Source: Monodelphis domestica (taxonomy: Eukaryota > Chordata > Mammalia > Didelphimorphia > Didelphidae). From it: a stretch of DNA of 64,000 bases. The position numbers and the translations under genes were made by a program. Below are positions 44,105 through 55,536 of this stretch, piece after piece (positions within the stretch are counted from its first letter, which is position 1; each line of letters opens with the position of its first letter). The stretch lies in assembly GCF_027887165.1 (NCBI RefSeq), contig NC_077228.1:106207137-106271136 (forward strand). Direction: 5' to 3'. The notes beneath the pieces are model-generated. The model was not told the DNA's origin and did not search any database. It saw only the letters and a list, made by a program, of their open reading frames with translations.

Positions 44105-44845
44105 AAGATACAGCAAGGAAAGAGAACTATATTTCTAATGACCATGAACATAAATGTATTGAATAAAATATTAGCCAAAAGTTATGCTAATATGTTAAAA
44201 TGATTAAATTTAAAATTAATTATATACATATTTAAAATTATACACTATGAGTAGGTTGTACTTATATAAGAATTCAGGGTTGGTTACAAATAGGAACACT
44301 GCTATAAATATAAATGTATACAACTTGTTGTTGTTCAGTTGCTGCAGTTGTCTCTTACTCTTCATGACCCTATTTGGAATTTTCTCTGCAAAGATACTGG
44401 AGTAGTTTGCCATTTCCTTCTTTAGCTCATTTTGTAAATGAGGAAACTGAAACAAAGGGGGTTAAGTGACTTGCCCAGGGTCACATAGTGGTAAAATCTG
44501 AGGTCAGACGTGAGCTCCAGTCTTTAGATAAACCATTAAAATAAATATAGTAATAGATTCAAAGAAAGCTTTTTGATATACTATAACACCCATTTTGTTT
44601 ATTAAAAAAACATTAAAAGAAATAAGAATAAATGGGCCCTTCTTCATCATAATAAATAAAAGACAGCTATTTAAAACTGAGTACCAGTATTATACATAAT
44701 GGAGAAATGCTAGAAGTCTTCCCAATAAGATCAAGGGTAAAGCAAGATTGGTTATCACTTTAATTATTGAATATAATTTTAGAAATATTAGCTATAGCAA
44801 TAAGATCAGAAAATGAAACTGGGAAAGTAACCATAGACTAAGACT
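44105..44845 (+). mobile_element. L1 LINE ORF2 fragment split by a SINE
   Basis: 'caaggaaagagaactatatt', 'aataaaatattagccaaaag' and 'gtaaagcaagattggttatc' match the L1 reverse-transcriptase region. The SINE at 44331-44528 interrupts it. Confidence 0.75.
44331..44528 (-). mobile_element. RTE-tailed CORE-SINE
   Basis: Starts with reversed tail 'cttgttgttgttcagttgct' and 'tgaccctatttggaattttc', then 'gacttgcccagggtcacata'. Confidence 0.88.
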
Positions 44846-44859
44846 TTTTTTTTTATTTA

Positions 44860-45070
44860 GATGATGGTCTGCTAAAAGTTGAAAGTGACTTCAGGTACCA
44901 TCTTTTCCAATCAATAACCAAAAAGCACTCCACACTATAACACATTTTACAAGTCATTATCTAACATCTGCTTGAAGACTTCCCATGAGAGCAGGCAGTT
45001 TGTGGATAGTTCTAATCTTTAGTAAGTTTTTACCAATATCAAACCTAAATTTGTTTTTTTGTAGCTTCTA
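44860..45070. mobile_element. CR1/L3-like fragment (tentative)
   Basis: 'catctgcttgaagacttccc' and 'caatatcaaacctaaatttg' resemble the conserved end region of CR1/L3 LINEs. Orientation is not assigned. Confidence 0.4.
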
Positions 45071-45089
45071 TTTATTACTCCAGACACCA

Positions 45090-45180
45090 AGCTTTACACA
45101 GAGATCTTGAGGACAGGGTTGAATTAGATGACCTCTGAGGTCCCTTTCACCTCTTAGGCAAGATGATTCTATGTTCCTAA
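45090..45180 (+). mobile_element. THER1 3' fragment
   Basis: 'gaattagatgacctctgagg' then 'gatgattctatgttcc'. Confidence 0.7.
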
Positions 45181-45184
45181 ACTC

Positions 45185-45940
45185 ATTATCTAGTGACAAG
45201 GTTTCTGGTGATGAGTCTGTTGTAACTAAACCAGTTCTTGAAGAGCAAAGATAGCATGTTGAGAAAACCATCCTTATTACCTTTTCATTTTGGAAGGACA
45301 AATAAGAGCTTATGTATGTTCTGTAGACATTGTCTTGGAGAACCCAGGGCTACCTCTAGTATCAGACTAAGCCATCCCGATTTGTATTTTAATGGAGGAA
45401 CCTTTTGTGTTCCAGTTGGTTCTATGCAGTCTTACTTTCCTAATGTCGTTCTTGATTCTTGATTTATATAAAGATGTCTAGTGAGATCTTTTTTTTTTCT
45501 TGCTTGTTTGTTTTAGATTGTATGAATTTCTGTGGGTGTTGGAAATAGTTGGATTATGCTGCCTTATGTAGTCCAGGGTTAATGTATCCTGTACTTCATT
45601 CTACTGGAGAAGACATGAATTACATTCTCCGTTCAGCTCCTTTCTTCTTTATTTAGCTGAGACCTAGATGTGGAGCTTTCTCTTCTCTTCTTCTAGGTTC
45701 TTTGGGCTATTAAATAGTGCCTTCTTGAGTTACTAGTGCTTAATCAGCACATTTCAGCTGATAAAGGTCCTTTAAAACAGTGTCAGAAAGACTCCTGGAA
45801 GCCTCAGATTAACAACCCACTTGGCCTCTGATAAGGTTTTTGGTTGGTGGAATCCCTGATGATAGATGGGGAAGGTGACTCACTTGCTTGGGAAATGGTA
45901 CTTGTTCATCTGTGAACCCAGATATAACCTGAAATATGGT
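45185..45940. other. No recognised feature
   Basis: Unassigned sequence with a T-run near 45490. No credible ORF. Confidence 0.45.
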
Positions 45941-45944
45941 GATA

Positions 45945-46315
45945 CCAGCTAGGTGGTACAATGGTTAGAGTGCTGGTTCAAAGTTAGGAAGACCTGAGTT
46001 AAAATCCCACTTTGATGTTGGTCCCAATATTAGACTGGAAGTTGCTTGAGGACAGGGACTATTTTTTTGTCTTTTTTGTTTGTTTGTTTGTTTGTTTTTG
46101 TTATCCCCAGCTCACTTAGTACAGTGCCTGGCTCTTGGTGGTCTTGGACAAGTCATTTAATTCTTGTCTGCCTCAGTTTTCTCAACTATAAAAAGAGGGA
46201 AATAATAGTAGCTACTTCCCAGCATTATTGTGAGGGTCCTGTGAGATATTTATAAACAGTGCTCAACATAGTTCTTGGCATGCAGATAAATGGCACTTAA
46301 TAAATCATGTTTATC
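45945..46315 (+). mobile_element. MIR/CORE-SINE with an L2 3' end inside
   Basis: SINE 5' part 45945-46019 ('ccagctaggtggtacaatgg'), L2-like tail with (GTTT)n at 46020-46137 ('gaagttgcttgaggacaggg'), then SINE 3' part ('acaagtcatttaattcttgt'). Confidence 0.65.
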
Positions 46316-46474
46316 TCCTTCCCCATGGGGACCCCATTGTATCTGTGCCCTTTTAGCTTGGTATATTTCTTTTCCAAAAGCTTCAGGATCATTGGAGGTC
46401 CGATTAGCACCAGTTATTATTGTTATTTTCAAGTAGTTGAAATGAAAGAATTATGGCTGGGTGGAAAGAAGGAC

Positions 46475-46645
46475 CAATTCAGAACAAGAGCCACACTTCT
46501 AATACTTCTCAGCTGTATGACTCTGGAGAGGTTACGCTTTTTCTGAGCCTCAGTTGCTTCATCTGTAAAAAGTGTATACATACCCATACACCTACCTCAG
46601 AGAATTCATTTGAGGAGAGCACTAGGGAAGCCTTAAGACTTCCCA
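46475..46645 (+). mobile_element. MIR SINE
   Basis: 'ctgagcctcagttgcttcat' and 'cacctacctcagagaattca'. Confidence 0.75.
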
Positions 46646-46884
46646 GAAGTGATATTGAAATGTGAACTATTATTCCCTGAGATCAGAAAGTGGGACAAGG
46701 GGTCATCTTCTAGTTCAGAGCTTACTGACTGAAGTTCTGCCTTCTCAGATATATATGATGATCATGATCTGGACTCGACCCGTATAGCTTTTAGTACTTT
46801 GAAATGTTCTCAAGATGAGAGAAGGCACAATGGATGATAGATGAAAAGTGTTCTCATCTCTGGAGGTTTCATGCAGAAGCTGGA

Positions 46885-46980
46885 TAACTCTTTGTCAGTG
46901 ATGGTATCATGGTACACCACTTCACGAATGGGTGGATCAGTGAGGTCCCTTCCAAACCTAAGACTTTATGAAGGTGGGAT
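46885..46980 (+). mobile_element. THER1-like 3' scrap
   Basis: 'agtgaggtcccttccaaacc'. Confidence 0.5.
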
Positions 46981-47089
46981 GGTGACTTTTGGAGTGGATC
47001 TAGAAATCAAGAGTGCTTAGGTTAGCTTTTAGATGTTCCCACTTGATCAAACTTTCTTCTTTCTTTTTGATAGCTGTGATATATATTTT

Positions 47090-47300
47090 TTTATTAATAA
47101 CAATGACAACAACTAGTATTTTGATATCACTTTAAGGCTTACAAAATGTTTTACGAATATATCATTTATTCTTTAAAACAACTCTGTGAGGTAGGGGCTA
47201 TCATCCCCATTTTACAGATGAAAAAATCGTGTCTGGAGAGGTTTTAGAAATCATACTTCTCATTTTACATAGTGGGGACAGTGACCCTCAGAAAAATTGA
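47090..47300 (-). mobile_element. MIR SINE
   Basis: 'aacaactctgtgaggtaggg' and 'tcatccccattttacagatg'. Confidence 0.85.
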
Positions 47301-47319
47301 GTGCCCTCTTCAACCTCTG

Positions 47320-47450
47320 ACAATCCTTGGCTTCCATTGAATGTAAGCTCCTGGAGGTCAGGGACTGTTTTTATTTTTTGTTGTATCCCCAGAACATAGT
47401 TCCTAACACCAAATGAGTGTTCAATAAATGCTTGTTGATTGGTGAATCTG
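47320..47450 (+). mobile_element. L2 3' end
   Basis: 'tgaatgtaagctcctggagg' and 'gttcaataaatgcttgttga'. Confidence 0.85.
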
Positions 47451-47699
47451 TGGAAAGATCCCTGTAAAAGGAAGGGCTTTAAAAGGTCATCTAATACTTC
47501 ATTATCTCTCCAAATAGGGATACCTTGGTTTAGAGGGTAGTCTCTCCCTTTCCTGGAGCTCTTCCATGAATGAAAATGCCATGACCTCCTCTGGTATCCC
47601 ATTAGCCTGTTCTAATAACTTGATCTTGCAGAGATCTTTGTGCATTTTGAAGAGGACCTAAGCCCTGGGAGACTCTATCTCCAAGGACTCTCTACTACA

Positions 47700-47975
47700 A
47701 CTTCCTCTGACACATCCCACTTCCTTGGAGAATAAAAGAGGAAAGATGCATGGGGTTTGGTTCCTTTTTCCCCCTAATCTAGGAGGAGAGCTTTGATCCC
47801 TGCCTTGCTTCCAGAGATCTAACTTTCCCTTGTTTTCCTAAACTTTCCCTTCCTAACCCTAAATAAACCTACCTAACTTTCCCTGGAGTCAAGCCTGATT
47901 TAATCTGCTCCCTAGTATACCCACAAAGATCCCTGGTCAATTTCCCTGGGTGGGGGGGACCCCGGCTACCTTCCT
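47700..47975 (+). mobile_element. Possible LTR fragment (endogenous retrovirus fossil)
   Basis: AAATAAACC near 47860, followed by 'gagtcaagcctgatttaatc' and a C/G-rich end 'gggaccccggctacc', resembles LTR R/U5 sequence. No target duplication or second end found. Confidence 0.35.
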
Positions 47976-48177
47976 TCCTTTCCTTTCCCTACATTTCCCT
48001 CCTTTTTTCCTTATATCACCTTCCTTGTGTCTTGAGCCATGGTTAAGACTCTTTGCTGTACCCTTTTGTTCTGTAATTAGGACCTAATGACTTCATCTCT
48101 CTTGATAATGACAAACACTAAGCTGGATTACATGCTCATTTGTTTAAAAAAAATTCGAGACAATTTGTGTTTTCCAA

Positions 48178-48300
48178 GTAAGCCTGGCTTTGACCCAAGG
48201 AGACCTGGGTTCAAGTCCTACCTCTGAAACGTTTCATAGCGGAGGGAGTGACCATAGGCAAGTCATTTAATTTCTCAATGCTCTAGGCACTTAGAGGGAG
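48178..48300 (+). mobile_element. THER1/MIR SINE fragment
   Basis: 'agacctgggttcaagtccta' and 'ggcaagtcatttaatttctc'. Confidence 0.75.
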
Positions 48301-48384
48301 TTTCCACAAAGCTCTGAAGGAGTAGGGATGGGGATGGGGTGGGGTGGGGGTGGAGGACATCACTGATTAGTAGGGATGGGGGTG

Positions 48385-49080
48385 AGGGGAAATCAATTAA
48401 TTGATCAATGAACATTTATGCCAGACCCTGTGCTAAGCAAGCTGGGCATACAAAAGGAGGCAAAAGATAATGTTGTCCTTCAAGGAGCTTACAGTCTATA
48501 GGGGGAGACAGCATGCCTACAAAATACAGAATAAAAGACAACACTAAAATAAACTATAATAAATGTATAAATAAATAGGAAATAATTAACAAAGGGAAAA
48601 CACTAGAATTAAGAGGGGGCTAGACTGTGTGACCTTGGGCAAGTCACTTAACCCCAGTTGCCTAGTGCTTATAGCTCTTATGCCTTAGAATCAGTACTTA
48701 GTATAAATTACTTAGTATTGATTTTAAGCCAGAAGGTAAGGGTTGTTTGTTTGTTTTTTAAGTGGGGTTAGAGAAGACTTCCTATAGAAGATGGATTTTA
48801 TTTGGGGCTAAGGAAGGTTTGGAGTTAGAGCAGAAAAGAGAGAGTATGGGAGACAGCCAGTTGGATTTGATAGATACAATACTGGAGAGGCCAGTGTCAC
48901 TGGATCAAAGAGTACCTGTTGGGGAGTAAGGTGTATGAAGACTGGAAAGATAGGAGGGAGCTAGGTCATGAAAGGACATGAAAGCCAAAAGAAAGCATTT
49001 TGTATTTGCCCCTGGAAGTGATAGGGAGGCACTGAAGTTTACTGAGTGGGACTACAGAGATGTTCCAAGTGGATTGCTTC
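48385..49080 (-). mobile_element. L2 LINE 3' end split by a truncated SINE
   Basis: Reversed end 'accctgtgctaagcaagctg', then 'caaggagcttacagtctata'. After the SINE (48618-48762) it continues with 'ggccagtgtcactggatcaa' and 'ctaggtcatgaaaggacatg'. Confidence 0.82.
48618..48762 (+). mobile_element. SINE1_MD-type SINE, 5'-truncated
   Basis: 'gtgaccttgggcaagtcact' to 'agtattgattttaagccaga' and a (GTTT)n tail. Confidence 0.85.
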
Positions 49081-49248
49081 CCTTCCAAGAAGGGATGCTG
49101 AGGGGAGCTGGGAAGGGCAAGGTTGTTGGAACTCTGGGACTCTGGTTCTGTATTTCTCTCTAAAGCCAGAGGTGCGGTGAGATGACTGGATAAACCTCTT
49201 AGACAACAGAATATGCCAGATACTAATTGTATCCCTTCCCCTGTTCTG

Positions 49249-49251
49249 GTG

Positions 49252-49310
<59 letters not shown>
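49249..49310. repeat. (GT)n dinucleotide microsatellite
   Basis: About 30 GT units with a single GC. The poly Cys-Val and His-Thr ORFs are artefacts. Confidence 0.97.
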
Positions 49311-49312
<2 letters not shown>

Positions 49313-49495
49313 CTTACAGGCCTCCAGGTCTTGGGAATCATTCAGTTCCCTGCTGGAGATTGCCTTTTAGCCCACAAACAAGGGTGTGGACCTGATTTCA
49401 ACCCTTGTCCAGGAAATCTGACTGGTAGGGTAGGCAGCTGATCAGATAAGAAGAGGGCTTTGGTAGAGCTGGTTGGATCCAGATGGTTGGATAGA

Positions 49496-49830
49496 GGGAG
49501 GGAGAGAGAGAATCAGAGAGAGAAAGAGACTGACAGAGAAGCAGAGAGGGAGTCAGAGAGAGAAACAGAGGCAGAGAAGAAGAGAGGGAGAGAGAAAGTC
49601 AGAGAGAGAAATAGACACAGAGAGAAAGAGGCAGAGAGAGGGAGGGGAAGAGAGAGAGAAATAGAGACACAGAAAGAAACAGAAGTAGAGAGGGAGGGAG
49701 AGAGTTGAAGAGAGAAATAGAAACAGAGAAAGACAGGCAGAGAGAGAAATAGAGACAGAAAGAGACAGAGGCAAAGAGAGAGGGAAGGAGGGAGAGAGAA
49801 AGAGCAGGCAGAGGGGGACAGGGGAAGAAA
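49496..49830. repeat. Purine-rich (GAGA/GGGA/CAGA) tract
   Basis: About 330 bp of GAGA-type low-complexity sequence. The Glu/Arg-rich ORFs (49460-49708) and the Ser/Leu ORFs on the other strand are translations of the repeat. Confidence 0.92.
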
Positions 49831-49834
49831 AGAC

Positions 49835-50445
49835 AGGGTGAGGAGTAGAGCAAGAAGGATGAAAAGCAGAAGGGGAAAGAGGAGGGAAATGAGGATTCAA
49901 GGAGAGGAGAAGAAAGAAAGAAGAAAAATGAGAGAGATGACAGTTTTCCAGTTCTGGGGGTTCTTGAGAACTAAAGGTATTAAGGGAAATTGAAGGGTTT
50001 AAGACACTGCAGAAATGGGAGCCTGGGACTGCAGTCACTTTATATAACTACTAGAAACGGGGTTCATTGCTATGAAAATTATTATATTACTTGTATATAT
50101 ATATACACTTGGACGCCAATGTTCTTTACACAAGCCCAGAGAGGTAGCCTTGCCCCCTTCTACTTACAGCTTTTCCAGTGCCTTCCTGAGGCACAAATTG
50201 GCAGGAACTGGGAGAGTATAAAGAAAAACTTCTGGTTTATTTGGCTACTCCTGTCTTCTTTGGGCTCTTCCATTGGATAGAGACACATTCAAGGTCTTCC
50301 TTTAATGTGATCTGAAAGAATTTAAGCTCAGAAGGACAGAGCTGGTTTTTTTTTTGTCTTTGTATCCCCTAGTACCTAGCACAGTAGGCATCAAATAAAT
50401 GTTGTGGATTGACTGAGAAAGCAGGCAGGACAATCTTAAAAATAT
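49835..50445. other. Mostly unassigned
   Basis: A (TA)n near 50095 and an L2-like tail at about 50345-50420 ('agtacctagcacagtaggca') are the only recognisable pieces. Confidence 0.45.
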
Positions 50446-50447
50446 CA

Positions 50448-50712
50448 GCTCTGCCACAATTATAGTTTAGAGAAAGAGCACTGGCCTGGAGTCAGGAAAT
50501 CTGATTTGAAACTCTCCCCTTACATGGGTTAGCTGTGTGACTTTGGATAGTTCACTTAACGTTCATGGGCCTTAGTTTCCTCATTTGTAAAGCAGAGATA
50601 ATACTTCCTGGACAGCCAACCTCACAGGATTACATCGAAGCTTAAGTGAGATTTCATAAGGCAAGGGCTATCTAAATCCCAAAGAGGTACATAAATGCCT
50701 GTTGTTATCTGT
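50448..50712 (+). mobile_element. MIR SINE, nearly full length
   Basis: 'cactggcctggagtcaggaa', 'gggccttagtttcctcattt' and 'gctatctaaatcccaa'. Confidence 0.85.
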
Positions 50713-50714
50713 TG

Positions 50715-51465
50715 TTATTCTTCATTCCTTCTGAGGCTGGAAGACTCCCCCCCTACACACCCTTTTTGCAGTCCTACTATTATTATCATTTTTCATTCTT
50801 TTCAGTCCCCAGGACTTTCTGGTTTTCAGGAACCTTTGTTGAAATGCAAATAGTCCCTGGAGGGGTCAGACTCTATGAACCTCAGTTATCAATTAATATC
50901 TTAACAGGGGTTAGCAGTAGCTAGGCAACTGGATGGAAAGGAGGGTTTCTGTAGGGTGATTAGGGAGGTGAAAGGTGAGTACAACCAATACAAACTTCTC
51001 CTTACGTGTCATTTTACCAAGCCTCCCCTTTCTTTTCTCCCTGTAGTCCATTTGATCAAAGGATTTTAGTATATGGAACTAGAAGAGACTTAGCTCAGCT
51101 CCTTCACTTTTGCTGATAAGAAAATCAGTTCACTCAATCCTTTGGACCTTCCTACCATTATCTAATTAAGATGCAGCTTGTCTAGTGGACACAACAATGT
51201 CTTTGGAGTCTAGGTTACAGTAGATCAGGGGTTCTCAGCTTCTTGATCCCCAAATTCAGTGATTTTTTTCACTATATTATGGGACTATCATATGCCTCTT
51301 TGTATATTCGAAGTGCTTAACACATTGCCTGGTACATAGTTAGCACAATAGATATGAATTGATTGATTGGTCTAGTCCAATTAGTGAAGTCCATTCCAAG
51401 CTGTACTCATGAGAACTAAAGATCACAGGGTAAGAGAAGACTGAAGAGGTTTTCTTTTTATTTTA
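50715..51465. other. Mostly unassigned
   Basis: An L2-like tail at 51280-51375 ('cattgcctggtacatagtta') is visible. The rest has no assignment. Confidence 0.45.
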
Positions 51466-51483
51466 TATAAAGAATTTTTATTT

Positions 51484-51682
51484 TATTTTGTTTTTAAACA
51501 CTTACCTTAGAATTGATACTAAGTGTTGGTTCCAAAGTAGAAGAAGGGTAAGGACTAGAGAATTGGAGTTAAGTGACTTACCTGGGGTCATATAGCTAGG
51601 ATATGTCTGAGATCAAATTTGAACCTATGACCTCCTATCTCTAGACTGGCTCTCAATCCATTGACCCACCTACCTGTTCCCT
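51484..51682 (-). mobile_element. SINE1_MD-type SINE
   Basis: 'ccttagaattgatactaagt' and 'gacttacctggggtcatata'. It sits at the edge of a THER1 SINE. Confidence 0.85.
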
Positions 51683-51845
51683 GAGGGGACTGATCCCCCC
51701 TTTTTTATTGATGAAGACAATGAGGTCCATGGAAATTATTTGACTTATCCAAGGTCATATAGCTAGAAAAGACAGGATTCTAATCCAAATCCTCTTACCC
51801 CAAATCTATCACTTTTTGACTAAACCATTCTGCTTTCTCTTAGCA
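51683..51845 (-). mobile_element. THER1/MIR SINE
   Basis: 'gacttatccaaggtcatata' and 'aggattctaatccaaatcct'. Confidence 0.75.
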
Positions 51846-51889
51846 GTCTTAAAGCAGGAAATGAATATGGATTTCCAAATAATACATGT

Positions 51890-52985
51890 AAGTCTAACTA
51901 ATAAGGAGGCATCAGGTTGGCAAAGATGACAAAAAAAGAATGATAATTGCCGGAGGAGCTGCAGGAAAACAGACATACCAATGCATAGTTAGTGGACCTT
52001 CGAATTGGTCCAGCCGTTCTCTGGATATGCAATGATGTCTCCCCAAATCACTAAACTTAGAATACCCTTCCAGGAATTGGTCTTGATCAATGATACATGG
52101 AATTGTGCATCAGCTACTGGAGGGAGTTGGGGGAGGAGGAGGGAGAGAACATGAGTCTTGTGGCCATGGAGAGATATTCTGGATTGACTAATTGAATAAA
52201 ATTTTCTTTAAAAAAAATAAAGAATACCCTTCCAGAGTTGTACTGGTAAATAATTAATAACCAACAGGTGCTACTTTAAGTTTGTGTTATTGACATTTTC
52301 TTCGTCATTCAAATAAGATATTTGTAAAGTACAGAGCACATATTAGATGATACGCAAATGTTTATTCCCTTCCCCTTTTCAAGTCCAGGCAATAAACAAA
52401 ACAGTAAATCAAGTTCTAATTTGTAGCATTTGCTGATTTCTGGCTAAATTTAACTATAGATTTTTTACTGTGAGTAGGCTCTAGCCTTTGACCCAATGGC
52501 ACTGCTGCACCAGAAATATAATATAACATAAACACTAGAAATCAGAGGGAAAGAATCCATTAGTACAAAAATATTTACAGTAGCTTTTGTTTGTAAAAGC
52601 AAAGAAGTGGAAGCTAAAGGCCCACCCATCTTATCAGCTGAACAAATTATTAACTAGGAATGTTTTGGGGATATTATTGTGCTATTAGAAAGAATGAAAT
52701 GGACGATTTTGGAGAAAGCTGAGAAGACCTAAATGAACTGATACAGCATGAAGTGAACAGTCAACTTCTGCAAAAATAAAATTAGAGTAAAAAATCCATT
52801 TTCAAAGACTTTAGAACTCTATAATAAGAGCAAACAGGAGTGTGGAGGACTGAAGATAAAGCAGGATACCTGCCTCCAGACAGGGAGGGGAGGAGCTCAA
52901 CCTACAGAAGGAGACATATATTATTGGATATGGTTTATTTGGGAATTTGCTTTGCTTGATTTAATTTAATTTAATTTAATATACT
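51890..52985 (+). mobile_element. L1 LINE 3' end
   Basis: 'aggttggcaaagatgacaaa', 'gctgcaggaaaacagacata', 'atgaactgatacagcatgaa'. It ends near an (ATTTA)n at 52959-52981. The element at 52074-52220 is inserted in it. Confidence 0.8.
52074..52220 (+). mobile_element. Short poly(A) retroposon with perfect target duplication
   Basis: 147 bp from 'gaattggtcttgatcaatga' to a poly(A) end, between identical 15-mers AGAATACCCTTCCAG (52059-52073 and 52221-52235). Its 3' half matches 900-1046, so it is a 5'-truncated copy of the same LINE-like family. Confidence 0.88.
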
Positions 52986-52989
52986 TATT

Positions 52990-53195
52990 ATCATGAGGAC
53001 TTTCATAGATAGTTTTCGGATGGCAAAATGCTTTACACATACTTCCTTTTCTTTATTGGAAGAAAATAAATTAGAATTTTAAAACTATCTACTAGGAATG
53101 GAAATAAAAGAGTAACCCCTCTAGTAATTGGACTGTTAATCTTGTCCTACAGTCTGGTGTTCTGGTAATAGCCCCAGCTTTCCCCCTGGGTCTTT
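52990..53195. other. No clear feature
   Basis: A possible old MIR scrap ('caaaatgctttacacatac'). Confidence 0.35.
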
Positions 53196-53199
53196 TCTC

Positions 53200-54020
53200 C
53201 GTGTGTTTACCCTCTATATGGTAAGAAGGGGCTTAAAGTCCTGGCTGCCGAGAGGCTGGGAAAGGAAAGAGAAGAGGCTGAGGCCCACCCAAGTGGAGGC
53301 TCCTTTAGAACAACCCACATCCTGGCTCCAGAAAAGCTGGTCCTGGGAGATGATCCATTTACTTTGGGGGGGCTGGGAGTGGAGAGTCACAGGAGGGGGA
53401 AATGAGGCATTTAAGCATCTCAGCTGTTATTTTTCAGCAGCTGGTAGGTGCCAAGGGAAGCACAATTAAGGGCTTGAATACCCTCCCCCTCTTTCCCCAC
53501 CCCCCGCTGGCCCAACCACCTCACACAAAACCTTTCTTCTCTGGGGCAGAGCAGAGCATAGCAGAGCGCTCCTTTGCCAGCTGCCTGCCCCCTCCAGGTG
53601 TTTCCTGTGCACTCTTTGTTTCCATATTGGGGTGGTGGGGGAAAGGGGGGGGGGAGGCTATTTTGGCTCTCGGTTGGCCAATGGCGGAGCTGTGTGGAAG
53701 AGGCTAGGCTCCTGTAACTGGGGAGACCAGACCACAGGCAGAGGCGGCAGCAGCAGCTGACTCCCGACACCTGCCTTTCGGGGAGATGCAAACGGGCCTC
53801 CTGTCCCCAGATCACCGACTTGGCAGAGCGGGACCCGAGGGGATAGAGGCTCCCTGAGCAGGGACAAGGATGCTTCTGTCCGACCAGATCCGCGGACGGG
53901 GTCAGCTGACGTCCCTAAATGCACTGACCGGTCCTCGGGACACCATTTTAATAAACTGAAAATCCGTGGGCGTAGCTCCTGCGCCTTGCGCCTCTGGGGA
54001 AGTGACAAAAAAAATGTAGG
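53200..54020. promoter_or_regulatory. GC-rich island downstream of BTG2 (candidate promoter or enhancer)
   Basis: This repeat-free, increasingly CpG-rich stretch has CArG-like CCATATTGGG (53622-53631) and GCTATTTTGG (53657-53666), a CCAAT box in GGTTGGCCAATGG (53678-53682), and CAGCTG overlapping a CRE-like TGACGTCC (53903-53914). The order resembles a core promoter reading to the right, with transcription possibly starting near 53720. ORFs of about 100 aa on both strands show no recognisable domain, so any product is unknown and could be a non-coding RNA. Confidence 0.45.
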
Positions 54021-54024
54021 TTAC

Positions 54025-54294
54025 CCCTAGGCCTCCAGGCCAACGTCCCATCATCCTTCTGATCTGTCCTCTTTCTTACTGAGGCAAAATGGCAGGTTTG
54101 GCCCATCCTCTACCTCCCAATGGCTGGAAGGAATGGAATCTCTGGGGACTGGAAAAAGCTGAAAGGAGGCATTTTGGGTGCTCTCAAACTTCAGTTTGTA
54201 CTCAATCTCGAACACAATAACACTTTGTATTTCTCCAGGGTCGCCTCGCCCTTCCCAGGGTCTCCAGGCCATTTCACATCACCAATTGGATCTC
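54025..54294. other. No recognised feature
   Basis: Unique-looking sequence right of the GC-rich island. The short ORFs on both strands are unsupported. Confidence 0.4.
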
Positions 54295-54415
54295 TAAAAG
54301 GAGGCAGCAGCAGATAAGGGGAAAGCCGGCTGGAAGCGGAACCAGGAGATTTGGGTTAGAGCATATACTCCAGTTAGCTGACTTAGTCAACATTCAATAT
54401 GAGTTGGTGTCATTT
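54295..54415 (+). mobile_element. MIR 5' fragment
   Basis: 'ggaaccaggagatttgggtt' followed by a degenerate core. Confidence 0.45.
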
Positions 54416-54454
54416 TGGTTTATATGCGTGTCCCCCCCCCCCTTTTTTTTATGG

Positions 54455-54672
54455 TAGCTCCCTTGATCCAGTGCTGGACCTCCCAGCAGAAAGATCTGGG
54501 TTTAAATTTGGCCTCAGACACTTCCTAACTGTGGCAGAGTTACTTCATCTGGTTTGCCTCAGTTTGCTCATCTGTAAAAAGAGCTGGAGAAGGAAATGGC
54601 AAACCACTCCAGTATCTTTGCCAAGAAAACCCTAAAGGGGGACAGGAAGAGTTGGACAGGACAAAACCACAA
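54455..54672 (+). mobile_element. RTE-tailed CORE-SINE (MAR1 type)
   Basis: 'tttggcctcagacacttcct' and tail 'aatggcaaaccactccagta'. Confidence 0.9.
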
Positions 54673-54839
54673 CATGTCAATGGTGGGAACTTGACACCAA
54701 GGATTAAGGGAGAAGAAGTAAGGAGGAGTATCTGTGAAATATCTGGGAGTAAGCTGGGATGAGGACCCCTGTTGTCTGGGTCCTGGGAGTCCTTTTGGCT
54801 CATTCCATTCAGCTTTTATTTAACTCAATGTTTATTTAA

Positions 54840-54944
<105 letters not shown>

Positions 54945-55085
54945 AGCACTAATGAATTGGGGAAGGATGGGGTGTCTGTGTACAAGTAGAGTATGCTAAG
55001 AGAAAAGGAAAGATTCAGACAAAAGACTCTGAAAAGGTGAGGATCCCAGATTTAAAGTTGGAAGAGACTTTGAGAGGCCCTCAAC

Positions 55086-55270
55086 TCCAGGGGTTCTTAA
55101 CTTTTTTGGAAATGTGAAACCCTTGGGCAATCTGTTAAAGCCTGTGGATCCCTGTCCTCTTCAGTCATGTTTTCAGATATATACAATGCACAGAATGACA
55201 AAGAAAACCAGTTATATTGAGAGGGTTATCAAAAGATATCTTTTGAAAAAATAAATTTCTCTTATCCTAG
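55086..55270. mobile_element. hAT miniature transposon (MER3-like), partial
   Basis: Left end CAGGGGTTCTTAAC, then 'gggcaatctgttaaagcctg' and 'accagttatattgagagggt'. The right terminal repeat is not visible. Confidence 0.6.
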
Positions 55271-55291
55271 CTTAAGAAATTGAGCTAGCCT

Positions 55292-55536
55292 TGTTCAGCT
55301 GTTTTTCAATTGTATCCAACTCTTTGTGCCCCATTTTTGAGGTTTTCTTGGCCAAGATACTGGAGTGGTTTGCCATTTCCTTCTCTACTTCTTTTTATAG
55401 ATCAAGAAACTGAGACAAATGGGGTATAGTGACTTGTCTAGGGACATACAACTAGGAAGTGTCTGAGGTCAGATTTGAACTCAGGTTTGCCTGACTCCAG
55501 GACTGGCACTTTATCCAGTGGATCATTTAGCTACTG
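55292..55536 (-). mobile_element. RTE-tailed CORE-SINE (MAR1 type)
   Basis: Reversed tail 'actggagtggtttgccattt', body 'agatttgaactcaggtttgc'. CTAGCCT occurs on both sides. Confidence 0.9.

Noticed and set aside
49460-50038. Glu/Arg-rich plus-strand and Ser/Leu-rich minus-strand ORFs
   Set aside because: They are translations of the purine-rich tract.
53402-54008. ORFs of 101-131 aa in the downstream GC-rich island
   Set aside because: They overlap on both strands, resemble no protein I know and are expected in GC-rich DNA with few stops.
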